From Nevskiaceae bacterium (GTDB taxonomy: Bacteria > Pseudomonadota > Gammaproteobacteria > Steroidobacterales > Steroidobacteraceae), in NCBI GenBank assembly GCA_024234075.1, contig JACKOV010000004.1, positions 124,001 through 188,000 of the forward strand: a DNA stretch of 64,000 nucleotides, written 5' to 3'. Shown piece after piece: positions 40,175-49,462 of the stretch (positions within the stretch are counted from its first letter, which is position 1; every line of letters starts with the position of its first letter). Both the position numbers and the translations under genes were made by a program. A model generated the notes under the pieces. The model searched no databases. It was not told where the DNA came from and was given only the letters and a program-made list of their open reading frames with translations.

Positions 40175-43100
40175 TACGGCCGATGCAGGGCGGCCGCCGC
40201 AGGCCGCCGATGACGCGGCCGCGCGCGCGGCGGCGCTCGATCCGGCGCGCTCGATCCTGCTGCAGGCACCGGCAGGCTCCGGCAAGACCACGCTGCTGAC
40301 GCAGCGTTTCCTGCGGCTGCTGGCCGTGGTCGATGCGCCGGAGCAGATCCTGGCGGTGACGTTCACACGCAAGGCCGCGGCTGAAATGCGTACGCGGATC
40401 GTCGGCGCCCTGCGTGCCTGCCGAGCGGCGCCGGCGACGGCGGCCGGCGGCCTCGAGACCCTGACTGCGAGTCTCGCCGCCGCGGCACTCGAGCGTTCGC
40501 AGCAACGCGGCTGGGACATCGAAACCAATCCGGCACGGTTGCGGATCCAGACGCTGGACGGCTTGAACCGCGCGCTGGCGGCGAGCCTGCCCATCGCGGC
40601 GGCGGCCGGGCAGTCGCTCGAACTGACCCAGCGCGAGCGCGAGATCTATCGCGAGGCGGCGCGCCGTACCTTGCTCGATGCCGAGGCCGAGGTCGCGCTG
40701 CAGGAACATTCCGATCGGCTGCTGCGGCGTCTCGACAACCGCTGGTTGCGGCTCGAAGAGTTGCTGGCCGGCATGCTGGCGCGCCGCAGCCACTGGTTGC
40801 GGCATGTCGCCGGCACGCATCCGCTGGATCTACAGCGACGGGTCGAGCACACGCTCGACCGGATCGCGGCCGAAGCGCTGCGCGACGTGCACCGTCATTG
40901 GCCGCAAGCACTGCGGGCCGAGGGTCTGCGGCTGGCGGCGCATGCGCTGCGCAACACCGACCCGGAGCTCGCGGCGCGGCTCGAAGCGCTCGGCGATCCC
41001 GGTGCGGAACCGGCGCAGTTGCCGTACTGGCAGGCGCTGGCGGGGGTCGCCTTGACCGTGGACAACGAGCTGCGCAAGAAGCTCGACGCCCGTAACGGCT
41101 TTCCCGCGGCCGACAAGCCCATGTACGGGCGGGCGAACGACTGGCTGGCGGAGCTGCGCAGCCGCCCGGCGGCGGTGGCGGCGCTGTCGGCTGTTCCGAA
41201 GCTGCCGCCGCTGCGTTTCGAAACGACCGACGCCGCGGTGCTCGGTTCGCTGATCGTGCTGTTGCGCTATGCCGCAGGGCAGCTCGAACTGCTGTTCCGC
41301 GACCTGCGGCGGGTCGATTATGTGGCCATCGCCGCGGCGGCACGGACTGCGCTGGCCGAAGACGAAGCGGGCACCGAGCTGACCATCCACCAGGGCGAAC
41401 AGCTCGCGCATCTGCTGGTGGACGAATTTCAGGACACCTCGCTCGATCAGTTCGAACTGCTCGAAGCCCTGACCCGGGACTGGGTGCCAGGCGATGGACG
41501 CAGTCTGTTCCTGGTCGGCGATCCGATGCAGTCGATCTACCAGTTCCGGGAAGCGGAGGTCGGGCTGTTCCTGCGGGCGCGCGATTCGGGCATCGGCCGG
41601 CTGCGGCTCGAGTCGCTGGCGCTGACGCGCAATTTCCGCTCCGCGCCGCAGGTGGTCGGGTTCGTCAACCGGGTGTTTGCGACGATCTTTCCGGCGGCGG
41701 ACGATCCGCGCGAAGCGGCGGTGCGTTACCTGGCCTGCGAAGCGGCCGGCCGGCGCGAGCCGGCCGTGATGCCGCGGGTGCAACTGCGCCATTTGCCGCG
41801 GTTCGACACCCAGGGCGAGGCCGATGCCGTGCTGGCGATCGTGCGGGCGCTGCGCGAGGAATCGCCGACCGCGACGCTGGCCGTGCTGGTCGCGGCGCGC
41901 GATCATGCCGCGACCCTCGCCCGCACGCTGCGGGCCGCGGACATCGCCGTGCAAGGTGTCGATCTGATCCCGCTCGACGAAGTGCCGGCCGTGCAGGACC
42001 TGATCGCCCTGACGCGGGCATTGCTCGATCCGACCGATCGCACTGCCTGGATCGCGGTGCTGCGTGCACCCTGGTGCGGTCTGGAACTCCGCCCATTGAC
42101 AGCCCTGTTCGAGGATGCACCACGGGCGACGCTGGCCGAAGTGCTGCAGCAGCCGGCACGCCTCGCCGCACTGCCGGTTGCCGCGCGGGCCCGGCTGCAG
42201 CATGTGCACGAGGCCTGCCAGGCGGCGCGGGAGCAACTGGGGCGTGTACCGCTGGCGGCCGTCGTCGAGGCGACCTGGCTGCGTCTCGGCGGGGCGGTCG
42301 TCTATCTGCAGGACAGCGCGGTGCTCGATGCCCGCCGCTTTCTCGACGCCCTGGCGGAGCGCGAGCAAAGCGGCGAATGGACCGGCGCCGAGGATCTCGG
42401 CCCGCTGGTCGCGCGGTTGTTTGCCGCCAGCGATACCGTGGCCGGGAATGCAGTACAGGTGATGACCATCCATCGCGCCAAGGGGCTGGAGTTCGATGCG
42501 GTGATCCTGCCCTCGCTCGGCCGAGTTCCGCGGTCCGGCGAAGAGCCGCTGCTGAACTACCTCGAGTGGCCGGATCGCGACGGGCAGCCACAGCTGCTGC
42601 TGGCGCCGATTCGTACGCCGGATTCCGACGAGCCTGCGCCATTGGGCGCATGGATCCGCGCCTTGCAGAACTGCCGGCGCGAGCGCGAACGGGTGCGCCT
42701 GCTGTATGTGGCGGCGACCCGTGCGCGGGCGGCGTTGTATCTGCTGGGTTCGCTGGATGCGGAACGCGGCGGCCCCCCGTTGCCGCAGGCCGGTTCACCC
42801 TTGGCGAGCCTGTGGCCGGCGATCGCGGCGGAATTTCCGCCCGATGCGGAGCCGGGCAGCGAGGCTGCCGCGATGCTCGCGGCCGAAACGCCACTGCAGA
42901 CGCCGGCATCATTGTCGTCGGCATCGGCGACGTTGCGGCGCGCGGTGCAGCCCTGGAGCGTTCCGGCGCTGCCGCCGGTGGTGGCCGCGTCGGCCACGCT
43001 GCCGGTCGCGACGGCAGAGCTGCCCGAAGCCGGCGCCGCGTTGTCGGGCGCAGCGGTCATGAGCCGCCGGCTGGGACAGGTGGTGTATGCCGAGCTGCAA

Positions 43101-43604
43101 CGGCTGGCTGCCGAACGGCGCAGTGGTGGTCCCGCCGATCCGGCGACGATCGATCGCGCGCGCTGCCAACGCTTGCTGGCGGCACAGGGTCTGCCGGCCT
43201 CACAGCTCGAGGCCGCAGGGCACGAAGTGGAGCAGGCACTGGCGCGGGTGCTGGCCGATCCGCAGGGGCGCTGGCTGCTGGATCCGGCGCATCGCGAGGC
43301 CCGCAGTGCGCTGGGCCTGTCGGGCCTCTACACCGGCCGCTTCACCAACGTGCGGGTCGATCGCAGTTTCGTCGATGCGCAAGGGCAGCGCTGGTTGATC
43401 GACTATGGCCTGAGCCGTCCGGAAGACCGTCTGGCCGGGCAGCAGGACACGCTGGAGGCCTGGGTCGCCGCGGAACTGCGACGTCTCGGACCCTCGCTGC
43501 GGCGTGCCGCCACACTGGCGCATGCGCTCGGTCCGGAGCCGCTGCGGTTGGCGATCTATTTCCCCTTGCTGCCGCGGTTCGAAGAAATTCCGGGCACCGA
43601 CTGA
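40164..43604 (+). CDS. AddA/UvrD-like superfamily 1 helicase with a degenerate nuclease end
   Basis: About 1146 residues. All helicase motifs are present: I APAGSGKTTLL, Ia VTFTRKAAAEMRTR, II LLVDEFQDTSLDQ, III LVGDPMQSIYQFREAE, IV LTRNFRS, V VMTIHRAKGLEFD, VI RLLYVAATRARA. The C-terminus keeps the nuclease shape (RFTNVRVDRSFVD, WLIDYGLSRPE). Where active AddA/RecB nucleases read DYKT, this one reads DYGL, so the catalytic lysine is missing. The start GTG 40164 has GGAG 9 bases before it and lies within the end of the AddB-like gene. The pair should form a one-nuclease recombination machine for double-strand break repair. Confidence 0.9.
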   Translation: MPTDTADAGRPPQAADDAAARAAALDPARSILLQAPAGSGKTTLLTQRFLRLLAVVDAPEQILAVTFTRKAAAEMRTRIVGALRACRAAPATAAGGLETLTASLAAAALERSQQRGWDIETNPARLRIQTLDGLNRALAASLPIAAAAGQSLELTQREREIYREAARRTLLDAEAEVALQEHSDRLLRRLDNRWLRLEELLAGMLARRSHWLRHVAGTHPLDLQRRVEHTLDRIAAEALRDVHRHWPQALRAEGLRLAAHALRNTDPELAARLEALGDPGAEPAQLPYWQALAGVALTVDNELRKKLDARNGFPAADKPMYGRANDWLAELRSRPAAVAALSAVPKLPPLRFETTDAAVLGSLIVLLRYAAGQLELLFRDLRRVDYVAIAAAARTALAEDEAGTELTIHQGEQLAHLLVDEFQDTSLDQFELLEALTRDWVPGDGRSLFLVGDPMQSIYQFREAEVGLFLRARDSGIGRLRLESLALTRNFRSAPQVVGFVNRVFATIFPAADDPREAAVRYLACEAAGRREPAVMPRVQLRHLPRFDTQGEADAVLAIVRALREESPTATLAVLVAARDHAATLARTLRAADIAVQGVDLIPLDEVPAVQDLIALTRALLDPTDRTAWIAVLRAPWCGLELRPLTALFEDAPRATLAEVLQQPARLAALPVAARARLQHVHEACQAAREQLGRVPLAAVVEATWLRLGGAVVYLQDSAVLDARRFLDALAEREQSGEWTGAEDLGPLVARLFAASDTVAGNAVQVMTIHRAKGLEFDAVILPSLGRVPRSGEEPLLNYLEWPDRDGQPQLLLAPIRTPDSDEPAPLGAWIRALQNCRRERERVRLLYVAATRARAALYLLGSLDAERGGPPLPQAGSPLASLWPAIAAEFPPDAEPGSEAAAMLAAETPLQTPASLSSASATLRRAVQPWSVPALPPVVAASATLPVATAELPEAGAALSGAAVMSRRLGQVVYAELQRLAAERRSGGPADPATIDRARCQRLLAAQGLPASQLEAAGHEVEQALARVLADPQGRWLLDPAHREARSALGLSGLYTGRFTNVRVDRSFVDAQGQRWLIDYGLSRPEDRLAGQQDTLEAWVAAELRRLGPSLRRAATLAHALGPEPLRLAIYFPLLPRFEEIPGTD

Positions 43605-43634
43605 AGCCGGCCGGTCGCTGCAAGGCGATCCCGC

Positions 43635-44384
43635 TCAGAAAGTGGCTTCCTGGGCGAACGGGCGGCGTCCCGCGGCATCCGGCGTGCCGAGAAAGGCGAT
43701 CTGGCGGACGAGCTCGGGAGACGCCGAGGGGCGGGGCGCAACCGTGCCTTCGAGCAGGTAGCCGGGTGCGGCGGTCAGTGCCAGCCGGCCCGCGACCTCC
43801 AGCGGCCCACCGCGGTCCTCGAGGCGGCCGACGACATTGCCCGCGGCATCCAACTCGTCGGCAAACGACAGCTCGTAACTGCCCAGCGGCATGGCGCCTG
43901 CCGCAGCGCGCCGGCGCAGCTCCTGGATCTCGATGTGGCCGAGCAGTTGTCGTACGGCGCGCTCCTGCAGGGTCCATCGATCCAGCGCCAGCGCGACGCG
44001 GCCTTCGAGATCGGGCGGAATCGCCGGCAGCAGTCCACCCGCTCCCAGGCTCAGATTGCCGCGCCAGTCGCGGCCTTCGATGCGGCCGCCGACCGACAGC
44101 GTGAGTTCGCCTTCGAGGGTGGCCAGCGGCTGGGCGATGCGCAAGCTCGCGGCGGCGCGGCCGGTCAGCAGCGGCAGCGGCTGCAGCGACCAACGGACCA
44201 CGCCGAGGCGCAGGCCGGCGGCCTCGAAATTGGCACAGGCGCCGCGCCAGAGCGTGCCCGAGGGCTCGATGCAGACCACGCCCTGCGGCAGCAGCGGCGG
44301 CAACCAGCGCGCCGGCAGGCGTGCAACCAGCGTCAGCAGGAACGCCAGCAGCGCGAGCGCCAGCAAGCCACGAAGCGAAGCCAT
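43635..44384 (-). CDS. gspN: Type II secretion protein GspN
   Basis: A 249-residue protein with an N-terminal membrane helix (LLALALLAFLLTLVA) and a beta-rich periplasmic part. It shows LWRGAC, VRWSLQPLPLLTGR and AAASLRIAQPLATLEGEL, typical of GspN. GspN is an accessory part of some type II secretion systems; its exact role in the inner-membrane platform is unsettled. It is the last gene of the gsp operon, and its start overlaps the gspM stop (TGATG). About 30 bases separate its stop from the convergent AddA-like gene. Confidence 0.9.
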   Translation of the reverse strand: MASLRGLLALALLAFLLTLVARLPARWLPPLLPQGVVCIEPSGTLWRGACANFEAAGLRLGVVRWSLQPLPLLTGRAAASLRIAQPLATLEGELTLSVGGRIEGRDWRGNLSLGAGGLLPAIPPDLEGRVALALDRWTLQERAVRQLLGHIEIQELRRRAAAGAMPLGSYELSFADELDAAGNVVGRLEDRGGPLEVAGRLALTAAPGYLLEGTVAPRPSASPELVRQIAFLGTPDAAGRRPFAQEATF

Positions 44385-44887
44385 CAGGGCGCGGCGGGGC
44401 TGCGCAGCACCATGGTGGCATTGACCTTGCCGGGCTCGCCGGTCGATTCGATCTCTGCCGACTGGACCGTGACGTTCGCCTGTGCGCCGAGGCTCGCCAC
44501 CATGCCGGCGAGCGCATCGAACGACACGCCGCGGAACGAGGTGCGCAGACTGCCGTCCGGCGCGGCTTCGGAGCCGGACAGCGATTCGACCAGGCCGGCC
44601 TGCCGGGTCGCCCGGTCGGCCAGCACCACCAGCGGCTCGTTGCCTGCGCTGACGGTCGAGACTGGGCCGGCGGCGAGGATCTCGGCTGTCGCCGCCTGCA
44701 CGAACGCCAGGTCGTGCTGCTTGCGCAGCAGGCGTGCCGCGGAGCGCTCGACGTTCTGGTGCAGGCTGAGCAGCGCACCGCCGACCAGGATCAGCACGGC
44801 CGCGGCAGCGCCCCAGCTGACGGCAAGGCGTTCGCGCACCGCGAGCCCGTCGTACCAGGCAGCGAGCTTGGCCAGCCAGGCGTTCAT
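44384..44887 (-). CDS. gspM: Type II secretion protein GspM
   Basis: A 167-residue inner-membrane platform protein. A short cytoplasmic start (LAKLAAWYDGLAVRERLA) is followed by one helix (AAAAVLILVGGALLSLH), an amphipathic stretch and a ferredoxin-like periplasmic domain (RTSFRGVSFDALAGMVASLG, ANVTVQSAEIES). GspM binds GspL and helps anchor the ATPase GspE. It overlaps gspL as ATGA. Confidence 0.92.
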   Translation of the reverse strand: MNAWLAKLAAWYDGLAVRERLAVSWGAAAAVLILVGGALLSLHQNVERSAARLLRKQHDLAFVQAATAEILAAGPVSTVSAGNEPLVVLADRATRQAGLVESLSGSEAAPDGSLRTSFRGVSFDALAGMVASLGAQANVTVQSAEIESTGEPGKVNATMVLRSPAAP

Positions 44888-46146
44888 GAGCCGCTCCCCG
44901 GAGCGACTGCGGCACCACTGATGCGCAACCGCCCCTCGTACGCGTCGCCGCTGCCGCTGCCGCCGAGCAGGTCGGTCGACCAGCCGCTGGCCCGCAGTGC
45001 CGCGCCGATGCGTTCGATGCTGGCGGCATCGGGGCCGCGCAGCCGCACTTCGAAGTTGCCGGCGCGATAACCGAGTGCACGCAGCTCGGTCTGCGGCGCG
45101 GCGTTGCGCGCGGCGGCCAGGGCCGCGAGCGCCGGCAGGAAACTGCCGTCGGTCGAGCCGCCGCCGCGCACCGCGGCGAGCTGCTGCTCGACCCGTCGCC
45201 GCGCGTCGCGCAGGCCGGGCTCGGCCGGGAACAACGGCTGCACGGTGTCGGCCAGCGCGGCATCGACCTCGCGTTCGGCCGCGGCGATGCGCTGGGCCCG
45301 CCACAGATCGCCCGCCGCGCTGAGCACGATCAGCAGGCCGGCGAGCGCGGCCGCGACCCGCCAGCGGCGCCAGTTGCCGCTGGTCGTGGCCCGGCGGGGC
45401 GCGAAACTGCCTTGCAGCAGGTTGATCGGTGCGGTGCTGGCGAGCCCTTGAGCGAGCCAGGGCAGCGGACCCTGCGGCAGCAGCTGAGGTTTCAGACCGG
45501 CGAACTGCGGGCGCATGGCTTCGAACTGCGGGCCGAGTGCGTGCCAGTCGGCGGCGGTGGCGAACACCAGCAGGCCGAGCGTGCTGGTGGGCAGATCGCC
45601 GAGTGCCAGCGCCAGCGATTCGGCCGGCGCCGCCGAGGGCAGGGTCAGTGCCCGTGCTTCAGGCGGACAGACATGCAGCTCGTCGCCGTCGATCAATACG
45701 ACCACCTGGCCGGGGCGGGGCGTCAGCAGCGCGGTATCGGCATGCAGCGCCTGCAGGGACAGGCCGGCGGCGCTGCAGGCTTCTTCCAGCGTATGCATCA
45801 GCGAACGCGAGACCACGGCGACGGGTGTGCGTCCGTCGGCGGTGCGTGCACCGACCGCGAAGTGCAGTTCGTCGATGTCGTCGGCGACCTGTTCCTCGAG
45901 CGCGTAGGGCACGGCTTGCAGCAGTTTCGCGCCGGTGGCGCGGGTCGGCAGCTCGGCGTCGAGCGTGACGACCTCGCCGGCCGGCAGCAAACCGACCGCA
46001 CGTCGTGCGGCGGCCAGCGCGGCGGCCGCGGCCAGACTGCCCTGACGCGGCGGCTGGACCAGCTCGCCGGCATCGTTGCAGAGCATGAACGTCGCGGCAT
46101 CGTCGCCGTCGGTGCGGTCGAAGCGGATCAGCAGAAGCTCAGCCAT
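44884..46146 (-). CDS. gspL: Type II secretion protein GspL
   Basis: A 420-residue bitopic protein. The large cytoplasmic actin-like domain (about 1-265) recruits the ATPase GspE; it includes LPTRATGAKLLQAVPYALEE, the classic GspL sequence. A membrane helix (VAAALAGLLIVLSAAG) lies near residue 275, and a periplasmic domain with ELRALGYRAGNFEVRLRGPD follows. It begins 3 bases after the gspK stop and overlaps gspM. It needs GspE, which is not in this window. Confidence 0.94.
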   Translation of the reverse strand: MAELLLIRFDRTDGDDAATFMLCNDAGELVQPPRQGSLAAAAALAAARRAVGLLPAGEVVTLDAELPTRATGAKLLQAVPYALEEQVADDIDELHFAVGARTADGRTPVAVVSRSLMHTLEEACSAAGLSLQALHADTALLTPRPGQVVVLIDGDELHVCPPEARALTLPSAAPAESLALALGDLPTSTLGLLVFATAADWHALGPQFEAMRPQFAGLKPQLLPQGPLPWLAQGLASTAPINLLQGSFAPRRATTSGNWRRWRVAAALAGLLIVLSAAGDLWRAQRIAAAEREVDAALADTVQPLFPAEPGLRDARRRVEQQLAAVRGGGSTDGSFLPALAALAAARNAAPQTELRALGYRAGNFEVRLRGPDAASIERIGAALRASGWSTDLLGGSGSGDAYEGRLRISGAAVAPGSGS

Positions 46147-46149
46147 GGA

Positions 46150-47124
46150 TCATTCCGTGAAAGTGCGCCCGAGGACGCGCACGCGCCCGCCGCCCCCGCC
46201 GGGGCCAGTTTGATGGTGCAACAGACTGTACAAGGCGAAATCGGACGTGCCAATGGTGGCCAGCGTGCGCAGCTGGAACCAGTCGGAGATTTCGCTGACC
46301 GGCAGCGCCTGTGCGAGTTTCTGTCGCGCGGCGGGGTCGGCGAACATGCCGTCGAAGCTGGCCTGGTCGGGGAAACACTTGCCGGCGCGATTGCGCTGCA
46401 GGGCGTCGGGCGAGCCGGTCCATTGGTGCTGGTGGGTCAGGGCGTCGAGCAGTTCGCCGGGTGCCGTGCAGAGATTGATCGCCGTGCCGCGCGGCAATGC
46501 CGTGACGTAGGGCGCGATCTTCGACCAGCGCTCCAGTCCGAAGTCATGCAATGCCAGCATTTCGGTGGGATTGGTGATCACCCGGTTCGGTGGGCGATAG
46601 CCCGGGGTTTCACTGGTGTAGACGCCGTCCTCGGCGCCACCGGGCTCCACCTGGAGATCCTCGTCGATCCAGTCGGCCATCGGCATGGCCCAGTCACTCT
46701 CGAGCCCGACGTTCTCGAGCAGCCGGCGGAACACCTCGACGGCCTCGGTGTTGATCTTGCCGTCGGCCTTGGTGAGGTTGTTGAGATTGAAACGGCCCTG
46801 CAGGTCGATCATTCCCGCGGCCAGAACGTGGCCCGGCATGACTTCGAGCGGTCCGAACGGCTGCGCCCAGTCCTGTCCGCCGTGGATCGCAGCGTTGGCC
46901 TGTTGCCGGTTCCGGGAGATTGCTGCCGCGGCAATCGCCTCGGCGGCAACCGTGAGCTGCTGTGCCTCGTCGTAAGCCGCCGCGCCGCCGCCGCGCCGCG
47001 CGGCGAGCGTGGTGTCGAACGCAATCGCAGTCGCCACCACGGTCGCGAGCGCGACCAGCACGACTGCGGTCAGCAATGCGATGCCGCCCTGGCGGGCGCG
47101 CCCCAGTGGCGTTAGCTGTCTCAT
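46150..47124 (-). CDS. gspK: Type II secretion minor pseudopilin GspK
   Basis: A 324-residue tip pseudopilin. The leader (MRQLTPLGRARQGG) and hydrophobic stalk (IALLTAVVLVALATVV) lack the glutamate at position 5 of the mature protein, as always in GspK. The large globular part contains LQGRFNLNNL, PMADWIDEDLQ, ETPGYRPPNRVI and INLCTAPGELLDAL, typical of GspK. It caps the growing pseudopilus with GspI and GspJ. ATG at 47124 overlaps the gspJ stop as ATGA. Confidence 0.95.
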   Translation of the reverse strand: MRQLTPLGRARQGGIALLTAVVLVALATVVATAIAFDTTLAARRGGGAAAYDEAQQLTVAAEAIAAAAISRNRQQANAAIHGGQDWAQPFGPLEVMPGHVLAAGMIDLQGRFNLNNLTKADGKINTEAVEVFRRLLENVGLESDWAMPMADWIDEDLQVEPGGAEDGVYTSETPGYRPPNRVITNPTEMLALHDFGLERWSKIAPYVTALPRGTAINLCTAPGELLDALTHQHQWTGSPDALQRNRAGKCFPDQASFDGMFADPAARQKLAQALPVSEISDWFQLRTLATIGTSDFALYSLLHHQTGPGGGGGRVRVLGRTFTE

Positions 47125-47774
47125 CCCGGCACCTCCACCAGGCGCGTCACGGTGCCGAAGTCGCGCGTCTCCAGCGTGATCTCCACCGCGATCGGCAGCA
47201 GACGCGACGCGCGGCCGGGCAGTTGCTGCGGCGTACCGGGCGGCGGCCATTGGTCCAGCCACTGCCGACTCAGATCCATGTAACGGAAGCGCACGGCCAG
47301 CAGGTCGCGAGCCAGGATGCGTCGCGCGGCTTCCGCCGCCTGGGTGCGATCGAGGGTCGACCAGGCCTGACGGATCAGCATGCCGTTCTCGAACACATAC
47401 TCGATCCGCTGAAGCGAGGGGCGCGCCGTGCCGGCGAGATGACCGGCCCCGCCGCGGGTGAACGACACCAGGGTCGTGATCCGCGGATCGGCCCGCAGTG
47501 CATCCTCCTCGCCGCTGCCGAGCGCGTCGCGGACCGGGCGCGGCGCGAGTTGCGAGAAATCCTGGGTCAGCAGCCGCATGCTGCGCTGCAGGTCGTTGAG
47601 CCGCTGTTGCTGCTCGTGTACCACGTCACGGTTGGACAGCGCCTGGGTGATCGCGCCGTAGCCGAGCGCGAACATCACCGCGGTCACGAACAGCGCGACC
47701 AGCAGCTCGAGCAAGGTGAAGCCGCGCGATCGGCAGCGATCCGGCGGCGAACGTCGAGCCGGCGACGGCCTCAC
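47121..47774 (-). CDS. gspJ: Type II secretion minor pseudopilin GspJ
   Basis: A 217-residue pseudopilin. A basic leader of about 17 residues precedes the prepilin motif SRG-FTLLELLVALFVTAV, cut between Gly and Phe, with Glu5. The rest has QQQRLNDLQRSMRLLTQDFS, VRDALGSGEE and RIEYVFENGML, typical of GspJ. The start is GTG at 47774, overlapping the gspI stop as GTGA; the longer open frame upstream is a shadow. Part of the pseudopilus tip. Confidence 0.94.
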   Translation of the reverse strand: MRPSPARRSPPDRCRSRGFTLLELLVALFVTAVMFALGYGAITQALSNRDVVHEQQQRLNDLQRSMRLLTQDFSQLAPRPVRDALGSGEEDALRADPRITTLVSFTRGGAGHLAGTARPSLQRIEYVFENGMLIRQAWSTLDRTQAAEAARRILARDLLAVRFRYMDLSRQWLDQWPPPGTPQQLPGRASRLLPIAVEITLETRDFGTVTRLVEVPG

Positions 47775-48304
47775 GGTGCAGCGCTCTCCGTGCCGTCGTC
47801 TGGCGAAGCCTGGGGCGAGGTCGCCGCGTCGTCGCCACCGGCGCCCGGCGGCTGCGGCACCGCCATCGGCTCCCAGTCGACGCCCGCACCCGGCGCGGCC
47901 AGATCGCGTCCCAGCACGCCGCTGAGCGTCAGTGTCCAGCCGTCCCCGTTGCCGTCCGCTGCGTCCGCCGCAGTGCTCGGCGCGGCGCCTGGCACCACCG
48001 GCCGTACGCTGACGTCGATGCGGCGCAGGCCCGGAATTTCCGCGTCGGTGATCTGCTGACGCCAGCGCCAGCGGCCGTTCGCGTAGTCGACTTCCCCTTC
48101 GGTCGTGCCGTTCTGCGGCGGCGTGGTCTGCAGCCGGGTAGTGGCGATCCGGTTGACCGCGATCCATTGCGCGAAGGTCTTGTCGCGCAAATAGCTGGCG
48201 CTGGCCGCGGCGGTGTTCAGCGAGGCCAGTACCGCAGCGGCGCCGGCGGCGACGATCACCAGCGCGACCAGGACCTCGACCAGCGTGAAGCCGCGGTTGC
48301 GCAT
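47771..48304 (-). CDS. gspI: Type II secretion minor pseudopilin GspI
   Basis: A 177-residue pseudopilin. The short leader MRNRG precedes FTLVEVLVALVIVAAGAAAV, then AQWIAVNRIATTRLQ, typical of GspI. It is longer than the family's usual 120-130 residues: the end is a tail rich in Asp, Gly, Ala and Pro (PQPPGAGGDDAATSPQASPD), which may be flexible. It starts one base after the gspH stop and seeds the tip with GspJ and GspK. Confidence 0.93.
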   Translation of the reverse strand: MRNRGFTLVEVLVALVIVAAGAAAVLASLNTAAASASYLRDKTFAQWIAVNRIATTRLQTTPPQNGTTEGEVDYANGRWRWRQQITDAEIPGLRRIDVSVRPVVPGAAPSTAADAADGNGDGWTLTLSGVLGRDLAAPGAGVDWEPMAVPQPPGAGGDDAATSPQASPDDGTESAAP

Positions 48305-48305
48305 C

Positions 48306-48839
48306 TCAGCCGGCGCCCGTTTCGATCAGCTCGCCGATTTCGAGGCTGCCGTCCTCGAGCGGCCGGATGGTCTGGCGCGGCAGGCCGCCGACGCGCCGCA
48401 AGGTGACTTCGAAGGAGCTGAACTCGCCGCTCGACGCCACGCCGATGTGCGGCGTCAGAGTCTGCAGCCGTTCCTCGCGGTCCAGCACCACCGGCCGACC
48501 CTCGAGCACCAGCTCGAATTCCAGGCCTTCGGGCAGCGTGCGCGGGCGCAGCACGTCGTCGTTGACCTCGAGCCAGAGGTTGCTGTGCGGATCCCAGGCG
48601 AGAAAGCTGTAGCCGTTGCGGGTGAAGCGCAGCCCGTATTCGCGGGTCTGCAGCTCGGCGAGATCGCGTGCATAGACCAGCAGCGCGTCGAAACGCCGAG
48701 TCTCGTTCTCGAGGCTGCGATCGCGGCCGGCGACGCCGAGCGCCAGCACGGCACCGGTGACCATCACGCCGATGATCACCACGACCACCAGCATTTCGAC
48801 CAAGGTGAAGCCGCGGCAGGCTCGCGCGGCGGACGGCAT
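48306..48839 (-). CDS. gspH: Type II secretion pseudopilin GspH
   Basis: A 177-residue minor pseudopilin. The leader MPSAARACRG is followed by FTLVEMLVVVVIIGVMVTGA and a beta-rich domain (LAELQTREYGLRFTRNGYSF, LPEGLEFELVLEGRPVVLD). GspH links the tip to the GspG shaft. The start is 48839, 20 bases after the gspG stop; the longer open frame to 49013 overlaps gspG and is a shadow. Confidence 0.93.
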   Translation of the reverse strand: MPSAARACRGFTLVEMLVVVVIIGVMVTGAVLALGVAGRDRSLENETRRFDALLVYARDLAELQTREYGLRFTRNGYSFLAWDPHSNLWLEVNDDVLRPRTLPEGLEFELVLEGRPVVLDREERLQTLTPHIGVASSGEFSSFEVTLRRVGGLPRQTIRPLEDGSLEIGELIETGAG

Positions 48840-48858
48840 ACCGGCGATTTCCCTGACG

Positions 48859-49368
48859 CTACTCGTCGAGATTCCAGTTGCCGATGTTGTCCTGGTCGGA
48901 CTCGTCGGTGCCTTCCTGGCCGTCGGGGCCGACGGAGTAGAGGTCGTACTCGCGGCCGCGCTGACCGGGGTAGGCATAGCGGTATTCGTTGCCCCAGGGG
49001 TCCTTGGAGACACGCGACAGATAGCCGCCGGTCTTCCAGTTGCGTACCGCCGGATCGTCCGGCTTCTTGACCAGCGCCAGCAGGCCTTGCTGGGTGCTGG
49101 GATAGCGCGCGGTGTCGAGGCGGTACATCGACAGCGCGGTCTCGAGCATCTGGATGTCGCCCTTGACCTTGGTGATGCGCGCCTCGTCGACCCGTCCCAT
49201 CACCTGCGGGACGATGAACGCGGCCAGCAGCCCGATGATCACGACCACGACCATGATCTCGATCAAGGTGAAGCCGCGGGCGCGCGGCGATCGGCAGGAG
49301 ATCCGGCGCGTGGGGCAGGGGGCGGCGGGGCACTTGCCCGCCGGATCGAAGCGGAGTTCTCGCAGCAT
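48859..49368 (-). CDS. gspG: Type II secretion major pseudopilin GspG
   Basis: The main pseudopilus subunit, about 169 residues before processing. The cut motif RG-FTLIEIMVVVVIIG is followed by AAFIVPQVMGRVDEARITKV and YRLDTARYPSTQQGL. The acidic end (DGQEGTDESDQDNIGNWN) holds the calcium site. The leader is unusually long: from the nearest ATG (49368) there are 31 residues before the cut, with no closer start codon; a TTG at 49407 would make it 44. First gene of the gsp operon, divergent from fabD. Confidence 0.93.
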   Translation of the reverse strand: MLRELRFDPAGKCPAAPCPTRRISCRSPRARGFTLIEIMVVVVIIGLLAAFIVPQVMGRVDEARITKVKGDIQMLETALSMYRLDTARYPSTQQGLLALVKKPDDPAVRNWKTGGYLSRVSKDPWGNEYRYAYPGQRGREYDLYSVGPDGQEGTDESDQDNIGNWNLDE

Positions 49369-49462
49369 CGGGGTTCTCGCGGCGTCGACAGGAAACGCCT
49401 TGCACAAGCTGGTCCAATGATATCAAAGGAGCCCGACCGGCCGGTTGTCTGCCAATCGCGAC

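Noticed and set aside
45412..47115. A 567-codon plus-strand frame opposite gspL and gspK
   Set aside because: Gln/Arg/Gly-rich antisense shadow; the gsp genes on the other strand are certain.
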